A stretch of DNA of 64,000 nt from Pseudohalioglobus sediminis (GTDB taxonomy: Bacteria > Pseudomonadota > Gammaproteobacteria > Pseudomonadales > Halieaceae), in contig NZ_VTUX01000006.1 of the NCBI RefSeq assembly GCF_008370495.1, positions 1 through 64,000 of the forward strand, given 5' to 3'. A program made the position numbers and the translations under genes. The notes beneath the pieces were generated by a model. That model did not search any database. It was not told the DNA's origin and saw only the letters and a program-made list of their open reading frames with translations. The first letter of the stretch is position 1. Each line of letters starts with the position of its first letter. Positions 1-8,412 of this stretch are shown here, piece by piece.

Positions 1-72
1 CAGCGACGTAGTCATCCAGGGTGTCAGGCAGCAAACTGCCCTGTTCTCGAGACTCTCCATCCAGATGGCGCA
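1..72 (-). CDS. IS1182-type transposase, N-terminal fragment (runs off left edge)
   Basis: On the minus strand an ATG at 72-70 opens a frame that stays open to the window edge, giving 24 residues. It begins MRHLDGESREQ and continues LLPDTLDDYVA. This matches from memory the start of IS1182/ISNCY-type DDE transposases (pattern: basic/aromatic start, GE-R-Q, LLPE-LDDYV). An in-frame TGA lies 42 bases upstream of the ATG, so this is the only ATG start. No Shine-Dalgarno is present; a T-run and hairpin come directly before the ATG. Most of the gene and the element's ends lie outside the window. Only 24 residues support the call. Confidence 0.6.
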
Positions 73-76
73 TAAA

Positions 77-108
77 AAAATACCCGTATCTTGCGATACG
101 GGTATTTT
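77..108. terminator. Perfect 14-bp hairpin, likely bidirectional terminator
   Basis: Bases 77-90 pair perfectly with 95-108 around a TTGC loop. The stem core is ATACCCGTATC, flanked by A's on the left and T's on the right, so it has a U-tract when read in either direction. It sits 5 bases upstream of the transposase ATG. It could stop outside transcription from entering the insertion sequence, or end a neighbouring transcript. Confidence 0.65.
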
Positions 109-454
109 GTCAGACCCCGGAGGTGTTTTCACACAGTCTCCTCAGGGGCCCTTTTTCGTTATGGCACGGGTTTTCACCGCAGCACCCACTCGCCATAGCA
201 TGAACGGCATGGTCACTAGCACGCTTCCACTGCACCCTCTCGTGGCCTTCCCGATGCCAACTGTCGCGGTTCCCGCCAGTCTGCAAGCGACGTGCTCGCA
301 TGTCGCAACAATCAAGACACACCCGCCAGGCAAGATTTTTTGCGTACCAGCAGTAAAAACACGTGGAATTAGTATGTTTATTCTAATTTTCTGCCGTAGC
401 CTGTGTTCATCGGCGGAATATACCGCCATTTATTGAAAACCAAGGAGTGAAACA
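109..454. other. Gene-free stretch upstream of the first phasin
   Basis: No convincing coding frame is seen. A second imperfect hairpin pairs 115-123 with 140-148 (one mismatch) and is followed by CCCTTTTT at 149-156, so it may be a plus-strand terminator. The far end of the insertion sequence may also lie here, but no terminal inverted repeat or target duplication can be fixed from one end. A run aaggag at 443-448 is the ribosome-binding site of the phasin. Confidence 0.4.
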
Positions 455-973
455 ATGGCTGAGCAAATTAGCATTGATGAAGCTGTAAACACCGTCAAGA
501 AGACTACCCGCAAGGCGACTGCCAAGCGCAAAGCACCTGCCAAGAGCAAGGCTACTGCACGCAAGGCACCCGCCAAGCGTAAGCCCGCTGCCAAGCGCAA
601 GCCCGCTGCCAAAAAGGCAACCAAGAAGGCGACGCCTGATTTCGCAGCACGTGCCAAGGAAAACGGCCGCAATGCTTTCCTCGCCGGCCTGGGCTTCTAT
701 GGCAAGGCCTATGACCAGGTGCAAGAGCAGTTCAACAGCCTGCAGGACCAACTGGAAGAGCGCCGCAAGAAAGCGGAAAAAGCTTACAAGGAACTGGTCA
801 AGCGCGGTGAAAAAGTTGAGAAGCAGGCCAAGAAGCGTGTTGACGATATTGAACTGCCCAAGTTCGAACTCGACAGCCTGACTGACCGTAAGAAGCTGGA
901 CGAACAGCTGGACAAGGCCAAGGCGCGCTTTGAAGAGCTCAAGGAGTCCGTAGGCTTCAAGACCGCTGCCTAA
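455..973 (+). CDS. Phasin-like PHA granule protein with N-terminal Lys/Ala-rich tail
   Basis: A 172-residue protein. Residues about 15-60 are a repetitive KAPAK/KPAAK/KATAR tail like histone H1. A phasin-type helix follows with FLAGLGFYGKAYDQ at about 75-90, then a long charged coiled-coil region rich in K and E. Phasins coat polyhydroxyalkanoate granules; lysine-rich tails in PhaF-type phasins bind DNA and help segregate granules. Here the tail is at the N-terminus, whereas Pseudomonas PhaF carries it at the C-terminus. The aaggag site lies 7 bases before the ATG. A phasin-like gene and a phaD homologue follow, which supports a PHA role. Confidence 0.8.
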   Translation: MAEQISIDEAVNTVKKTTRKATAKRKAPAKSKATARKAPAKRKPAAKRKPAAKKATKKATPDFAARAKENGRNAFLAGLGFYGKAYDQVQEQFNSLQDQLEERRKKAEKAYKELVKRGEKVEKQAKKRVDDIELPKFELDSLTDRKKLDEQLDKAKARFEELKESVGFKTAA

Positions 974-1020
974 GCGGTACCCATCCAGGACCACTTATCC
1001 CTGTACGTCAGGGACTTTTC

Positions 1021-1047
1021 GGGGGCTACTGTGTAGTCCCCTTTTTT
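1021..1047 (+). terminator. Rho-independent terminator after the first phasin
   Basis: GGGGGCTAC (1021-1029) pairs with GTAGTCCCC (1033-1041) through one G-U pair and a TGT loop. T's run from 1042 to 1047. It is 48 bases past the phasin stop. Confidence 0.85.
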
Positions 1048-1319
1048 ATGGCCGGGTTACGCACTGAGCCGTGAAAACACTGTGGGGCCCACTCTACTCA
1101 AAGGGACTCGGAAGCATCTGCGAGTATCTGACTCACGTCTCAAACGCCAGCTCCTCCTTACCGCGGCTAACAATCGACATCTTCTTGTCAGTACGCCCGC
1201 GAGTCACTTCCAGGCAACGCAATCCGCGCCCAAATTCGTGCGCGACCCGTGCCGATTGTCATAGCCCCCTGCATTCTGCTTTAATCCAAGGCCCCCAGAC
1301 ACTGTTGCAGGTGTGCACC

Positions 1320-1796
1320 ATGAGCGACGAAAAGAGCAAAGTCACCGACAAAGCGAGCGAGATTGCCAAGAATATCTGGCTGGCCGGTGTTGGCGCATAC
1401 GGACGCGCTGTCGATGAGGCCCAGAGCAGCCTGAAAAAAGCCACTCCGCAGCCACCCAAGTTGTTTCGAGACCTGGTCAAGGCGGGAACAGCGCTCGAGG
1501 AAGAGGCCAGCGAGGCGCGCTCGGCGGCCATCAGCTCTGTTGAAGAGCGGATCTCGCAGGTACGGGAGAATTTCCACCAGCAACGTCCTGCGCGAATAGA
1601 GGACCTTGCCAGCCTGCATGACAAGATCGACAAACTGACACGCAAAGTCGACACCCTGACACGATTGGTCAAGGCCCAGGACGGTGCAGCGGGAGCCAAG
1701 GCAAAGAAACCGGCGGCGAAAGCCGGCGCAAGCACCAGGAAGGCCGCTGCGCGCAAAAAGACAAGCGCTGGCAGCACCCGCAAGAAAAAGACTTGA
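1320..1796 (+). CDS. phaF: PhaF-like phasin with C-terminal Lys/Ala-rich tail
   Basis: Starting at the ATG at 1320 (AGGTG about 6 bases upstream) gives 158 residues. The phasin signature IWLAGVGAYGRAVDEA is at about 19-34, followed by LFRDLVKAG, a helical middle, and a leucine-heptad stretch (LHDKIDKLTRKVDTLTRL) that matches the oligomerisation coil of Pseudomonas PhaF. The last 33 residues are a KKPAAK/RKAAARKK basic tail expected to bind DNA. The frame continues upstream of 1320, but that part lacks phasin features. phaD follows after 10 bases, so the two are probably co-transcribed. The symbol rests on family resemblance and context. Confidence 0.75.
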   Translation: MSDEKSKVTDKASEIAKNIWLAGVGAYGRAVDEAQSSLKKATPQPPKLFRDLVKAGTALEEEASEARSAAISSVEERISQVRENFHQQRPARIEDLASLHDKIDKLTRKVDTLTRLVKAQDGAAGAKAKKPAAKAGASTRKAAARKKTSAGSTRKKKT

Positions 1797-1806
1797 ATAG
1801 CCACCG

Positions 1807-2460
1807 ATGAAGACCCGGGACCGAATTCTCCACACCAGCCTGGAGCTATTCAACCTTGAAGGCGAGGAACAAACCACCACGGTCGATATCGCCAATGAAA
1901 TGGACATTAGCCCGGGCAATCTCTACTACCACTTCAAGGGCAAGGACCAGATCATCAATGAGCTGTTTCATCAATACGCTACCGCCCTCTCCGGCACACT
2001 GACCGCCCCGATCGAACGGCCACTGGGTGACGCCGGAAAAGTAGAAGACAATTGGTACTACCTGTATGTGGTGCTCGAGGAGATGTACCAGTACCGCTTT
2101 CTTTACCACAACCTGGACAATATCCTGCAGCGATACCCGGATATACGTAGACACTTCAAGCGCCTGATTCAGCTCAAGCGCGCCGCCCTGTTCGCCATCT
2201 GCCAGACCCTGATACAGCAATCGGTTATCGATACCGGCAAACAGCAACTGCTGGGGCTGGTAGACAACATGACCCTCAACCTGACGTTCTGGCTGAGCTA
2301 CGACCAGTTACTGCATGACGAGCGCCCACCGGCCCTCACCATACACCAGGGCGTGCTGCAGCTCCTGACCATGGTGGCGCCATACCTGGGTGACGAACAA
2401 CTCGCGTTTTATCATGACTGTGAACTGATCTACGCCGACATGCTGGAACAATCCACCTGA
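1807..2460 (+). CDS. phaD: TetR-family regulator, PhaD type
   Basis: A 217-residue TetR-family protein. The N-terminal helix-turn-helix contains MKTRDRIL, LELFN, IANEMDISPGNLYYHFKGK, which is close to Pseudomonas PhaD as remembered. PhaD activates the PHA cluster, including the phasin genes, probably sensing a PHA intermediate such as an acyl-CoA. The C-terminal ligand domain is helical, with aromatic-rich segments (YYLYVVLEEMYQYRFLYHNL). It lies 10 bases after the PhaF-like phasin on the same strand. Its last 31 bases overlap the convergent methyltransferase gene. Confidence 0.8.
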   Translation: MKTRDRILHTSLELFNLEGEEQTTTVDIANEMDISPGNLYYHFKGKDQIINELFHQYATALSGTLTAPIERPLGDAGKVEDNWYYLYVVLEEMYQYRFLYHNLDNILQRYPDIRRHFKRLIQLKRAALFAICQTLIQQSVIDTGKQQLLGLVDNMTLNLTFWLSYDQLLHDERPPALTIHQGVLQLLTMVAPYLGDEQLAFYHDCELIYADMLEQST

Positions 2461-3113
2461 CCATCGCCGGGCATCTTGCGCAGCAAAACCACATCAGCAC
2501 CGATTCGCTCCACAGTCGCATGCCGCTGCCGGCACCACCACGCCCAGGTCTGGTTGCTGAAAAAGCAGATGTGGGTAGGGTCGTTTTTATAGTGCCAGCT
2601 GGCAAAGGCGTCGGCATCGATCACATGTTTGGTCATGATGCCCAGATAACCCCCGGGCGCCAATAGCTGCCAAATCCTCGCCAACTCGCCACCCGGTCGC
2701 TGCAGGTGCTCCACGACTTCCGTCGCGGTCACAAAGTCATAATCGCGCTGCAAAACAGAGGCGTCGGGGTGGTAGAACACATCGTAGAGCTGCACTGTAC
2801 AACCCGCTTCAGTCAACATCGCCGCCAGCGCCGGGCCGGGCCCACAACCGAAATCCAGGCCGCTCGCCCCCGCGGGCAGACGCGCAAGCAGCGGCTCGGA
2901 CAAACGAGACAGGAAACGGCGGTAACCGGGGTCTGTCACACAGTTCTGGTGCAGGTCGTATTCAGCTTTTTCCTCCTCTGGCGAGAGATGATAGGCAGGC
3001 GGCACGTAAACCAGCGCACATACCGGACAGCGCCAATACTCCCGCCGCGCGTCCCGATGAAAAAGTGTCGCTCCGGCCGAGTCACAAAGTGGACAATGCA
3101 GCGCATCCGTCAT
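2430..3113 (-). CDS. Class I SAM-dependent methyltransferase with N-terminal zinc ribbon
   Basis: A 227-residue protein. CPLC (7-10) and CPVC (29-32) form a zinc-ribbon-like knuckle, then a Rossmann methyltransferase domain starts at about 80 with the SAM-binding motif LDFGCGPGPAL and an acidic post-motif (TATEVVEHL). This is the Methyltransf_23-type arrangement; the substrate is unknown. It ends by HICFFS and an aromatic WAWWC segment. It is convergent with phaD (31-base overlap) and divergent from the peroxiredoxin gene, so it is probably not part of the PHA operon. Confidence 0.75.
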   Translation of the reverse strand: MTDALHCPLCDSAGATLFHRDARREYWRCPVCALVYVPPAYHLSPEEEKAEYDLHQNCVTDPGYRRFLSRLSEPLLARLPAGASGLDFGCGPGPALAAMLTEAGCTVQLYDVFYHPDASVLQRDYDFVTATEVVEHLQRPGGELARIWQLLAPGGYLGIMTKHVIDADAFASWHYKNDPTHICFFSNQTWAWWCRQRHATVERIGADVVLLRKMPGDGQVDCSSMSA

Positions 3114-3114
3114 C

Positions 3115-3123
3115 TGCTATAGT
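3115..3123 (+). promoter_or_regulatory. Extended -10 promoter candidate for the peroxiredoxin gene
   Basis: TGC-TATAGT is a good extended -10 element, 33 bases before the peroxiredoxin ATG, in the short space between two divergent genes. No clear -35 box is seen, as is common for extended -10 promoters. Confidence 0.4.
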
Positions 3124-3156
3124 CCTTCTTCCGCTTCACACACATAGGAGTAGTCC

Positions 3157-3636
3157 ATGACCATCGCCGTAGGTGATTCCATCCCCGCAGCAACCCTGAA
3201 AACCATGGGCCCGGAAGGCCCAACTGACATCAGCACCAGTGACATCTTCTCTGGCAAGAAGGTACTGCTGTTCGCCGTTCCGGGAGCGTTTACACCCGGG
3301 TGCTCCATCACCCACATGCCTGGTTACGTCGTCAACGCCGACAAAATCAAGGCAGCAGGAGTCGACACCATCGCTTGCATGGCCGTCAACGATGCTTTTG
3401 TCATGGATGCCTGGGGCAAGGCCCAGAACGCCGAAGAAATTCTGATGCTCGCCGATGGCATGGCGGAATTCACCGCCGCGCTCGGCCTGGAACTGGATGG
3501 CAGTGCTTTCGGACTCGGCACGCGCAGCCAGCGCTTTGCATTGCTGGCTGAAGACGGGGTGGTCACTCATCTCAACGTGGAAAGCGGGCCGGGCGTCGAC
3601 GTCAGCTCTGCAGAAACCATGATGCAATTGCTATAG
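3157..3636 (+). CDS. Peroxiredoxin, Prx5 type
   Basis: A 159-residue thioredoxin-fold peroxidase. The peroxidatic cysteine is C49 in VPGAFTPGCS, the Prx5 signature, followed by HMPGY. It should reduce hydroperoxides using thioredoxin or glutathione/glutaredoxin in the cytoplasm; no glutaredoxin domain is fused. The length is normal for single-domain Prx5 proteins. An AGGAG site precedes the ATG by 7 bases. The next gene is convergent, ending 2 bases away. Confidence 0.9.
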   Translation: MTIAVGDSIPAATLKTMGPEGPTDISTSDIFSGKKVLLFAVPGAFTPGCSITHMPGYVVNADKIKAAGVDTIACMAVNDAFVMDAWGKAQNAEEILMLADGMAEFTAALGLELDGSAFGLGTRSQRFALLAEDGVVTHLNVESGPGVDVSSAETMMQLL

Positions 3637-3637
3637 C

Positions 3638-4174
3638 TCAGGCCGAAGGTAACGCCACTGTCACCGCGGGCGCCAGTCGCTCGCGGTCTGCATCCGTCGC
3701 TGCGGTCCCGGTTTCGTAATAGTGTTTCAGGCCCGCCGCGACCAGGACCAGGTTTTTGCGCAGCACCGGTGCGATCAGGGCGCCTGCGGCAAGGCGGCCG
3801 ATAGCGCCACCCGGCATCACCACCTTCATGGTGAGTTGCACGCGGGTTGAGTCGCTTTCTGCCTCACTTAGCGCATACTCGAACTCAGCCCGATGAAAGG
3901 GAGGCATGGGTTTGCTGCCCTTGTGTAGTTTGATGACAAACCCCTGCCCCGGATTCCATTCAAGCACCGTTTCCTCGAGATAGCGCTTGCCGGTATAAAC
4001 CCGCCGGTGTGCACCAACACCTTGTCGTTGTGCGGAAACAACTTGCGTATCCGTGAGTCGCGGCACGTAGTAATGTGCCACCGAGAAGTCCTGCAGTCGT
4101 TGCCAGGCCTGCTCTACGGGAACGGCTACGGTTACCGCCACAGCCTCCGCCAGAACCCGGGAATCAGTGGCCAT
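3638..4174 (-). CDS. SRPBCC (START-like) family protein
   Basis: A 178-residue protein from the ATG at 4174, chosen because GGGAG lies about 9 bases upstream; the frame extends to 4228 without a better signal. The pattern is that of polyketide cyclase/dehydrase SRPBCC proteins: an N-terminal strand with VAVPVEQAWQRLQDFS, a middle with strands and FVIKLHKGSKPMPP, and a C-terminal helix with LRKNLVLVAAGLKHYYE. These bind hydrophobic ligands; the ligand is unknown. The start overlaps the end of the PqiA-like gene by 11 bases, so the two are probably translated together. Confidence 0.7.
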   Translation of the reverse strand: MATDSRVLAEAVAVTVAVPVEQAWQRLQDFSVAHYYVPRLTDTQVVSAQRQGVGAHRRVYTGKRYLEETVLEWNPGQGFVIKLHKGSKPMPPFHRAEFEYALSEAESDSTRVQLTMKVVMPGGAIGRLAAGALIAPVLRKNLVLVAAGLKHYYETGTAATDADRERLAPAVTVALPSA

Positions 4175-4778
4175 CGACTTGCTCCCGCGCGAGGCTACCT
4201 GCGACGATAGAGAACAGGCAATAGGCAAGGAAAAACCAGAATCCCACTTCCAGTTGGGCGTTCATCGTCAACATGTCACCCATCTGGCCAGACGCACTGC
4301 CGGCCATATATGCGACCAGCAAGCCCATGACGAAGACATCAGCCATGGACCACTTACTCATCGCCGCATTCAGGGCTAACAGCGTGGCCCTCCAGCTTGC
4401 CTGCGGCAGCACCAGCGCGAACGCCTGCAACACCAGCTTGAAAACCGGGATTACCACGCTGAACAATACGATCAGCAGCGCTACTGCAAGATTGCCCGTG
4501 GCCGCCAATTCACTTACCGCACCCCAGATACTGCGGGTATTCCGATACGCTTCAATCTGCCCTTCTATCTGGTCGAAACCCAGGAAACTGGACAGCATAC
4601 CCAGCATCTGCTGAGCCTGCTGGTCTTCCCCGGCGAATACTTCGATACCCAGCGCGGCCACCCTGGACTTCTCCAGCGTGCCGCTCAGCGTCAGTACAGG
4701 CTGGGTGATACCCGGATACAGCAAGGCCAGTGACACGGCAATCAATGACAGAACCAGCAGGCGACGCGCAGGCGACAT
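4164..4778 (-). CDS. Paraquat-inducible protein A family membrane protein
   Basis: A 204-residue inner-membrane protein. The four hydrophobic segments lie at about 5-25, 95-115, 130-155 and 175-195. Features typical of the PqiA fold are the long external loop after TM1 and the AAMSKWSMADVFVMGLLVAYM stretch. PqiA-family proteins work with MCE-type lipid transport systems, but no MCE gene lies beside this one. It is about half the length of E. coli PqiA, so it has a single PqiA unit. AGGAGG precedes the ATG. Confidence 0.75.
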   Translation of the reverse strand: MSPARRLLVLSLIAVSLALLYPGITQPVLTLSGTLEKSRVAALGIEVFAGEDQQAQQMLGMLSSFLGFDQIEGQIEAYRNTRSIWGAVSELAATGNLAVALLIVLFSVVIPVFKLVLQAFALVLPQASWRATLLALNAAMSKWSMADVFVMGLLVAYMAGSASGQMGDMLTMNAQLEVGFWFFLAYCLFSIVAGSLAREQVDGH

Positions 4779-4825
4779 GAAACATCCTCCTCAGTGAGTG
4801 AGGTGCATAATACCCCATGACGCGC

Positions 4826-6196
4826 TCAGGTGAGACGCCAGTAGCAAACCACACTGATCACCAGGGCACCAAGCAGATTCAGTACCAGGCCTTCCCTGGC
4901 CATTTGCTTGATGGTGAACTCACCGCTGCTATACACCACCGTATTGGGCGCGGTGGCGACCGGCAGCATGAAGGCACAACTGGCACTCATTGCAGCGGGG
5001 ACCATGAGAATTTCCGGGGCGATACCGGCACCAAAGCCCGCCGCTGCCAGAACCGGCATCAACAAGGTCGTACTGGCCGTGTTGGAGGTGGTTTCGGTCA
5101 TGAAAGTTACCAGCAGGGCGATGATCAGTATCACGGCATACAGTGGCAAGTCGGCGAGCCCGATGAACAAGCCGCCCATCAGGTCGCTGAGCCCGGAACT
5201 GACAAAGCCCTTCGCCAGGCAAATTCCGCCCCCGAACAGCAGCAGGGCTCCCCAGGGAATGGTCACCGCCCGTTCCCAGGTCAGCAGGCGTCCGCCCTTG
5301 CCATTGGGCAGTAGAAACATCAGCACCACAGCCAGCAAGGCAACCGAGGCATCATTGGCCTGGGGCAGGTCCAACCAGGTCTTCCAGCCGCCAAAGGGCT
5401 CACTGCGTGTGATCCATGCCAGGGCAGTGATGGCAAACACCAGCAACACCCGCTTCTCTTCACTCCTCCAGGCCCCTACCGAGGGCAGCGACACTGTGAG
5501 TGGGCCACGCGCGTTGCGCGTGAGGATGAGCGCCATTAACGGCACCATCACCACCACCACCGGCACCGCCCAGCTCATCCACGTGGTAAAACTGATGCTA
5601 CGGCCAGTGGTCTCCTCAAACACCTGCATAAAAATGAGATTCGGTGGCGTGCCAATCGGTGTTCCCACTCCACCAACACTGGCAGCGTAGGCCACCCCCA
5701 GCAACAGCGGCATCGCCAGGCGCTGTCGATCGGGTGTCGCGTCCAGCACCGCCAGCACCACCGGCAGTAACATCAGCGTGGTCGCGGTATTGGATATCCA
5801 CATGCTCAATACAGCTGCCGCGGCCATAAAGCCAAGCACCAGTCGCTGGCCGGTCTGCGCACCGAAAAGGTTTACCATGCCGATGGCGATACGGCGGTGG
5901 GCACCGGAATGCTCCATCGCCTGGGACAGCAGAAAACCACCCAGAAGAAGCAATATGATGGGCGATCCGTAGGCTTCTCCCACCTGCGCCGGAGTGAGGA
6001 CGCCCATCAGCGGCAGGATAGCCAGTGGCAGGAGTGACGTTGCTGGAATAGGTATGGGCTCGGTCACCCACCACACGACACAGAGCACTGCCACAAAGGC
6101 GACAACGGCGATGTCCCGACTACTACCGGCACCCAACAGCAGGCCGGAGGCAATCGCTGCCAGCAAAAGCCCTGACCAGATAGCCAGATTCCGCAT
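4826..6196 (-). CDS. SLC13/DASS family anion:Na+ symporter
   Basis: A 456-residue protein with about eleven hydrophobic segments. It carries both family hairpin signatures: SNTATTLMLLPV in the first half and TSNTASTTLLMPV in the second, each with the SNT motif that binds sodium and carboxylate. Related proteins import dicarboxylates, citrate or sulfate; the substrate cannot be read from sequence. Typical N-terminal wording VVWWVTEPIPIPATSLLP is present. It is followed 48 bases later by the PqiA-like gene on the same strand. Confidence 0.88.
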   Translation of the reverse strand: MRNLAIWSGLLLAAIASGLLLGAGSSRDIAVVAFVAVLCVVWWVTEPIPIPATSLLPLAILPLMGVLTPAQVGEAYGSPIILLLLGGFLLSQAMEHSGAHRRIAIGMVNLFGAQTGQRLVLGFMAAAAVLSMWISNTATTLMLLPVVLAVLDATPDRQRLAMPLLLGVAYAASVGGVGTPIGTPPNLIFMQVFEETTGRSISFTTWMSWAVPVVVVMVPLMALILTRNARGPLTVSLPSVGAWRSEEKRVLLVFAITALAWITRSEPFGGWKTWLDLPQANDASVALLAVVLMFLLPNGKGGRLLTWERAVTIPWGALLLFGGGICLAKGFVSSGLSDLMGGLFIGLADLPLYAVILIIALLVTFMTETTSNTASTTLLMPVLAAAGFGAGIAPEILMVPAAMSASCAFMLPVATAPNTVVYSSGEFTIKQMAREGLVLNLLGALVISVVCYWRLT

Positions 6197-6398
6197 GTTT
6201 AACTGCCCCCAACTTGCGCACCGACGACGCCAGTCTGTTGTCTATTCGCCCTGCAGACGCCGGGCCGGCTTCCGATGAATTCATTGTTATGCGCATTCGC
6301 AGCTTGCGGCACCGCGCGCCCGGCAAATCCTGTCTGATGAGAGCCTCGCTGTAAAGTCCTCGCTGGCCACTCGATACAACAGCACTTACACTAACGCG

Positions 6399-7409
6399 AT
6401 GAACTCGCAACTGCCCACAACCCTGGTCGATACCTTTGCCCGCCGGGTCAATTACCTGCGGTTATCGGTAACAGACCGCTGTGATTTCCGCTGTGTCTAC
6501 TGCATGTCGGAAGACATGCAGTTCGCTCCCAAGGCCGAGATACTCTCCCTGGAGGAGCTGTACCAGATAGCCCAGGCCTTCACTGAACTGGGTGTGGGCA
6601 AGATCCGCCTGACCGGAGGCGAACCACTGATTCGCACCGACATCATGTCACTCATTGCGCGAATCGGCAGTCTGCCCCGCCTGAAACAGCTGGCACTGAC
6701 CACCAATGGCTCGCAGCTGGCGCGACTCGCACCGGCACTGCGCGCTGCCGGCGTGTCACGGGTGAATATCAGCCTGGATAGCCTGCAACCAAGGAAGTTC
6801 CGCCACCTGACCCGTCATGGCAACCTGGACCAGGTGCTTGCGGGTATCGATGCCGCGGTCGCGACCGGGTTCACTGGCGTTAAGATAAATGCCGTCATTC
6901 TCAATGGCCGCAACGCGGACGAAACCCGGGACCTGGTGCAATTCGTTGTCGATCGAGGCATCGACATCGCCTTTATTGAGGAGATGCCGCTGGGTCAGAT
7001 CGACGAACACGACCGCGCGATCACTTTTTGCAGCAACCAGGCCCTGCAGGAAACACTCTCGGGCCACTTCGATTTACAGGCCCTTGAAGGCCCCGCGGGC
7101 GATAGCGGTCCGGCACGATATTTTGCGGTCGCCGGCACCCGCAGTCGTGTAGGTTTCATTTCGCCGCACAGCGATAACTTCTGCCACTTGTGCAACCGGG
7201 TGAGGGTAACCGTGGAGGGGCGCTTGTTACTGTGCCTCGGCAACGAACACTCCGTCGACTTGCGTGCAGTGCTGCGTGCTCCCGACTACAGCCCGGAAAA
7301 GCTCAAGTGGGCGATTGTCGAAGCCATGGCCATCAAGCCGGAACGGCACAACTTCACCCCGGGAGAGCAGCCACAAATACTGCGTTTCATGAACGCGACA
7401 GGCGGCTAG
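6399..7409 (+). CDS. moaA: GTP 3',8-cyclase MoaA
   Basis: A 336-residue radical SAM enzyme for the first step of molybdenum cofactor synthesis: GTP to 3',8-cyclo-GTP. The SAM-cluster cysteines are C28, C32 and C35 (CDFRCVYC). The GGEP motif follows at about 74. The C-terminal cluster is seen as FCHLCNRVRV plus a third cysteine in LLLCLG. It lacks the usual GG C-terminus exactly at the end but finishes NATGG, so it is probably intact. No other moa/mog gene is nearby. Confidence 0.95.
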   Translation: MNSQLPTTLVDTFARRVNYLRLSVTDRCDFRCVYCMSEDMQFAPKAEILSLEELYQIAQAFTELGVGKIRLTGGEPLIRTDIMSLIARIGSLPRLKQLALTTNGSQLARLAPALRAAGVSRVNISLDSLQPRKFRHLTRHGNLDQVLAGIDAAVATGFTGVKINAVILNGRNADETRDLVQFVVDRGIDIAFIEEMPLGQIDEHDRAITFCSNQALQETLSGHFDLQALEGPAGDSGPARYFAVAGTRSRVGFISPHSDNFCHLCNRVRVTVEGRLLLCLGNEHSVDLRAVLRAPDYSPEKLKWAIVEAMAIKPERHNFTPGEQPQILRFMNATGG

Positions 7410-7434
7410 TGCGCTGGGTCGTCACTAACGTACA

Positions 7435-8406
7435 ATGTCTGCCCACCCTCAGGAACTGACGTTCGTGCATACCCAGGATTTCCCACAACTGACCTCAGTG
7501 CAGGTCATCAAGGACGGCTTCGAGTCCTTCGGCTATATCTGCTCAGACAAAATCGCAACCGCCGTCTACCTTGCCTTCAAGCTGCGCAAACCGGTGCTGG
7601 TAGAGGGGCCACCCGGGGTAGGCAAGACTGAACTGGCCAAGACCATGGCGCAACTGCTGGATACGCCACTGATTCGCCTGCAGTGCTATGAAGGCCTGGA
7701 TGAGGCCAAAGCCCTGTACGAATGGAAATATGGCAAGCAACTGCTCTATACGCAGGTGCTGAAGGAAAAACTGGGTGACCTGCTGCATGGTGCCCAGGGG
7801 CTGGCGGAATCTGTGCAGCGCCTGCACCAGTTTGGCGACATCTTTTACTCCGAGGAGTTTCTCGAGCCCAGGCCACTGCTCAAGGCAATGCAGCAGGAAC
7901 GCGGAGCCATCCTGTTGATTGACGAGGTCGACAAGTCTGACTACGAGTTCGAGTCACTACTGCTGGAAATCCTCTCTGACTACCAGGTGTCGATACCGGA
8001 AATCGGCACGATAAAGGCGCGTTCGGCACCGATGGTGTTTCTCACCAGCAACAACACACGCGAGATCTCCGACGCCCTGAAGCGCCGCTGCCTGCACCTG
8101 TATATACCGTTCCCGACGGTCGAGCTGGAAGAGCGGATTGTTCGCAGTCGTGTACCCGATGTGGACGAGAGACTGCGCCATCAACTGGTGGAGTTTGTGC
8201 ACTCACTGCGCCAACTGGACCTGAAGAAAGTGCCGGCCATTTCCGAGACCATCGACTGGGCCCGCAGCCTGCTGTTGCTGCACACTGACAAGCTGGACGA
8301 AGAACTGGTGCGCATGACGCTCAACGTGCTACTCAAGTTTGAAGACGACATCGAAGCCACCGACGGTGAGATCGTGCAGCTCGTGCGCCAGGCCACGGAA
8401 AGCTGA
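7435..8406 (+). CDS. MoxR-family AAA+ ATPase
   Basis: A 323-residue ATPase with Walker A GPPGVGKTE at about 60-68, Walker B LLIDEVDK, and sensor-1 TSNNTREI. MoxR proteins act as chaperones that insert metals or mature targets, usually with a VWA partner, which is the next gene (6-base gap). The ATG at 7435 has no clear ribosome-binding site, and a TACAAT box overlaps it. A GTG at 7465 sits 8 bases after AGGAAC and is an equally good start. Confidence 0.9.
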   Translation: MSAHPQELTFVHTQDFPQLTSVQVIKDGFESFGYICSDKIATAVYLAFKLRKPVLVEGPPGVGKTELAKTMAQLLDTPLIRLQCYEGLDEAKALYEWKYGKQLLYTQVLKEKLGDLLHGAQGLAESVQRLHQFGDIFYSEEFLEPRPLLKAMQQERGAILLIDEVDKSDYEFESLLLEILSDYQVSIPEIGTIKARSAPMVFLTSNNTREISDALKRRCLHLYIPFPTVELEERIVRSRVPDVDERLRHQLVEFVHSLRQLDLKKVPAISETIDWARSLLLLHTDKLDEELVRMTLNVLLKFEDDIEATDGEIVQLVRQATES

Positions 8407-8412
8407 CGCGCC

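Noticed and set aside
330-352. Sigma-54-like site before the first phasin (GGCAAG and TTTTTTGC)
   Set aside because: The GG and GC dinucleotides are 11 bases apart, not the required 10.
77-440. A CRISPR array or multi-copy repeat at the left edge
   Set aside because: Only isolated hairpins are present; no direct repeats with spacers.
1071-1319. A longer start for the PhaF-like phasin
   Set aside because: The upstream in-frame part lacks phasin features; the ATG at 1320 has a ribosome-binding site and gives the family's usual N-terminus.
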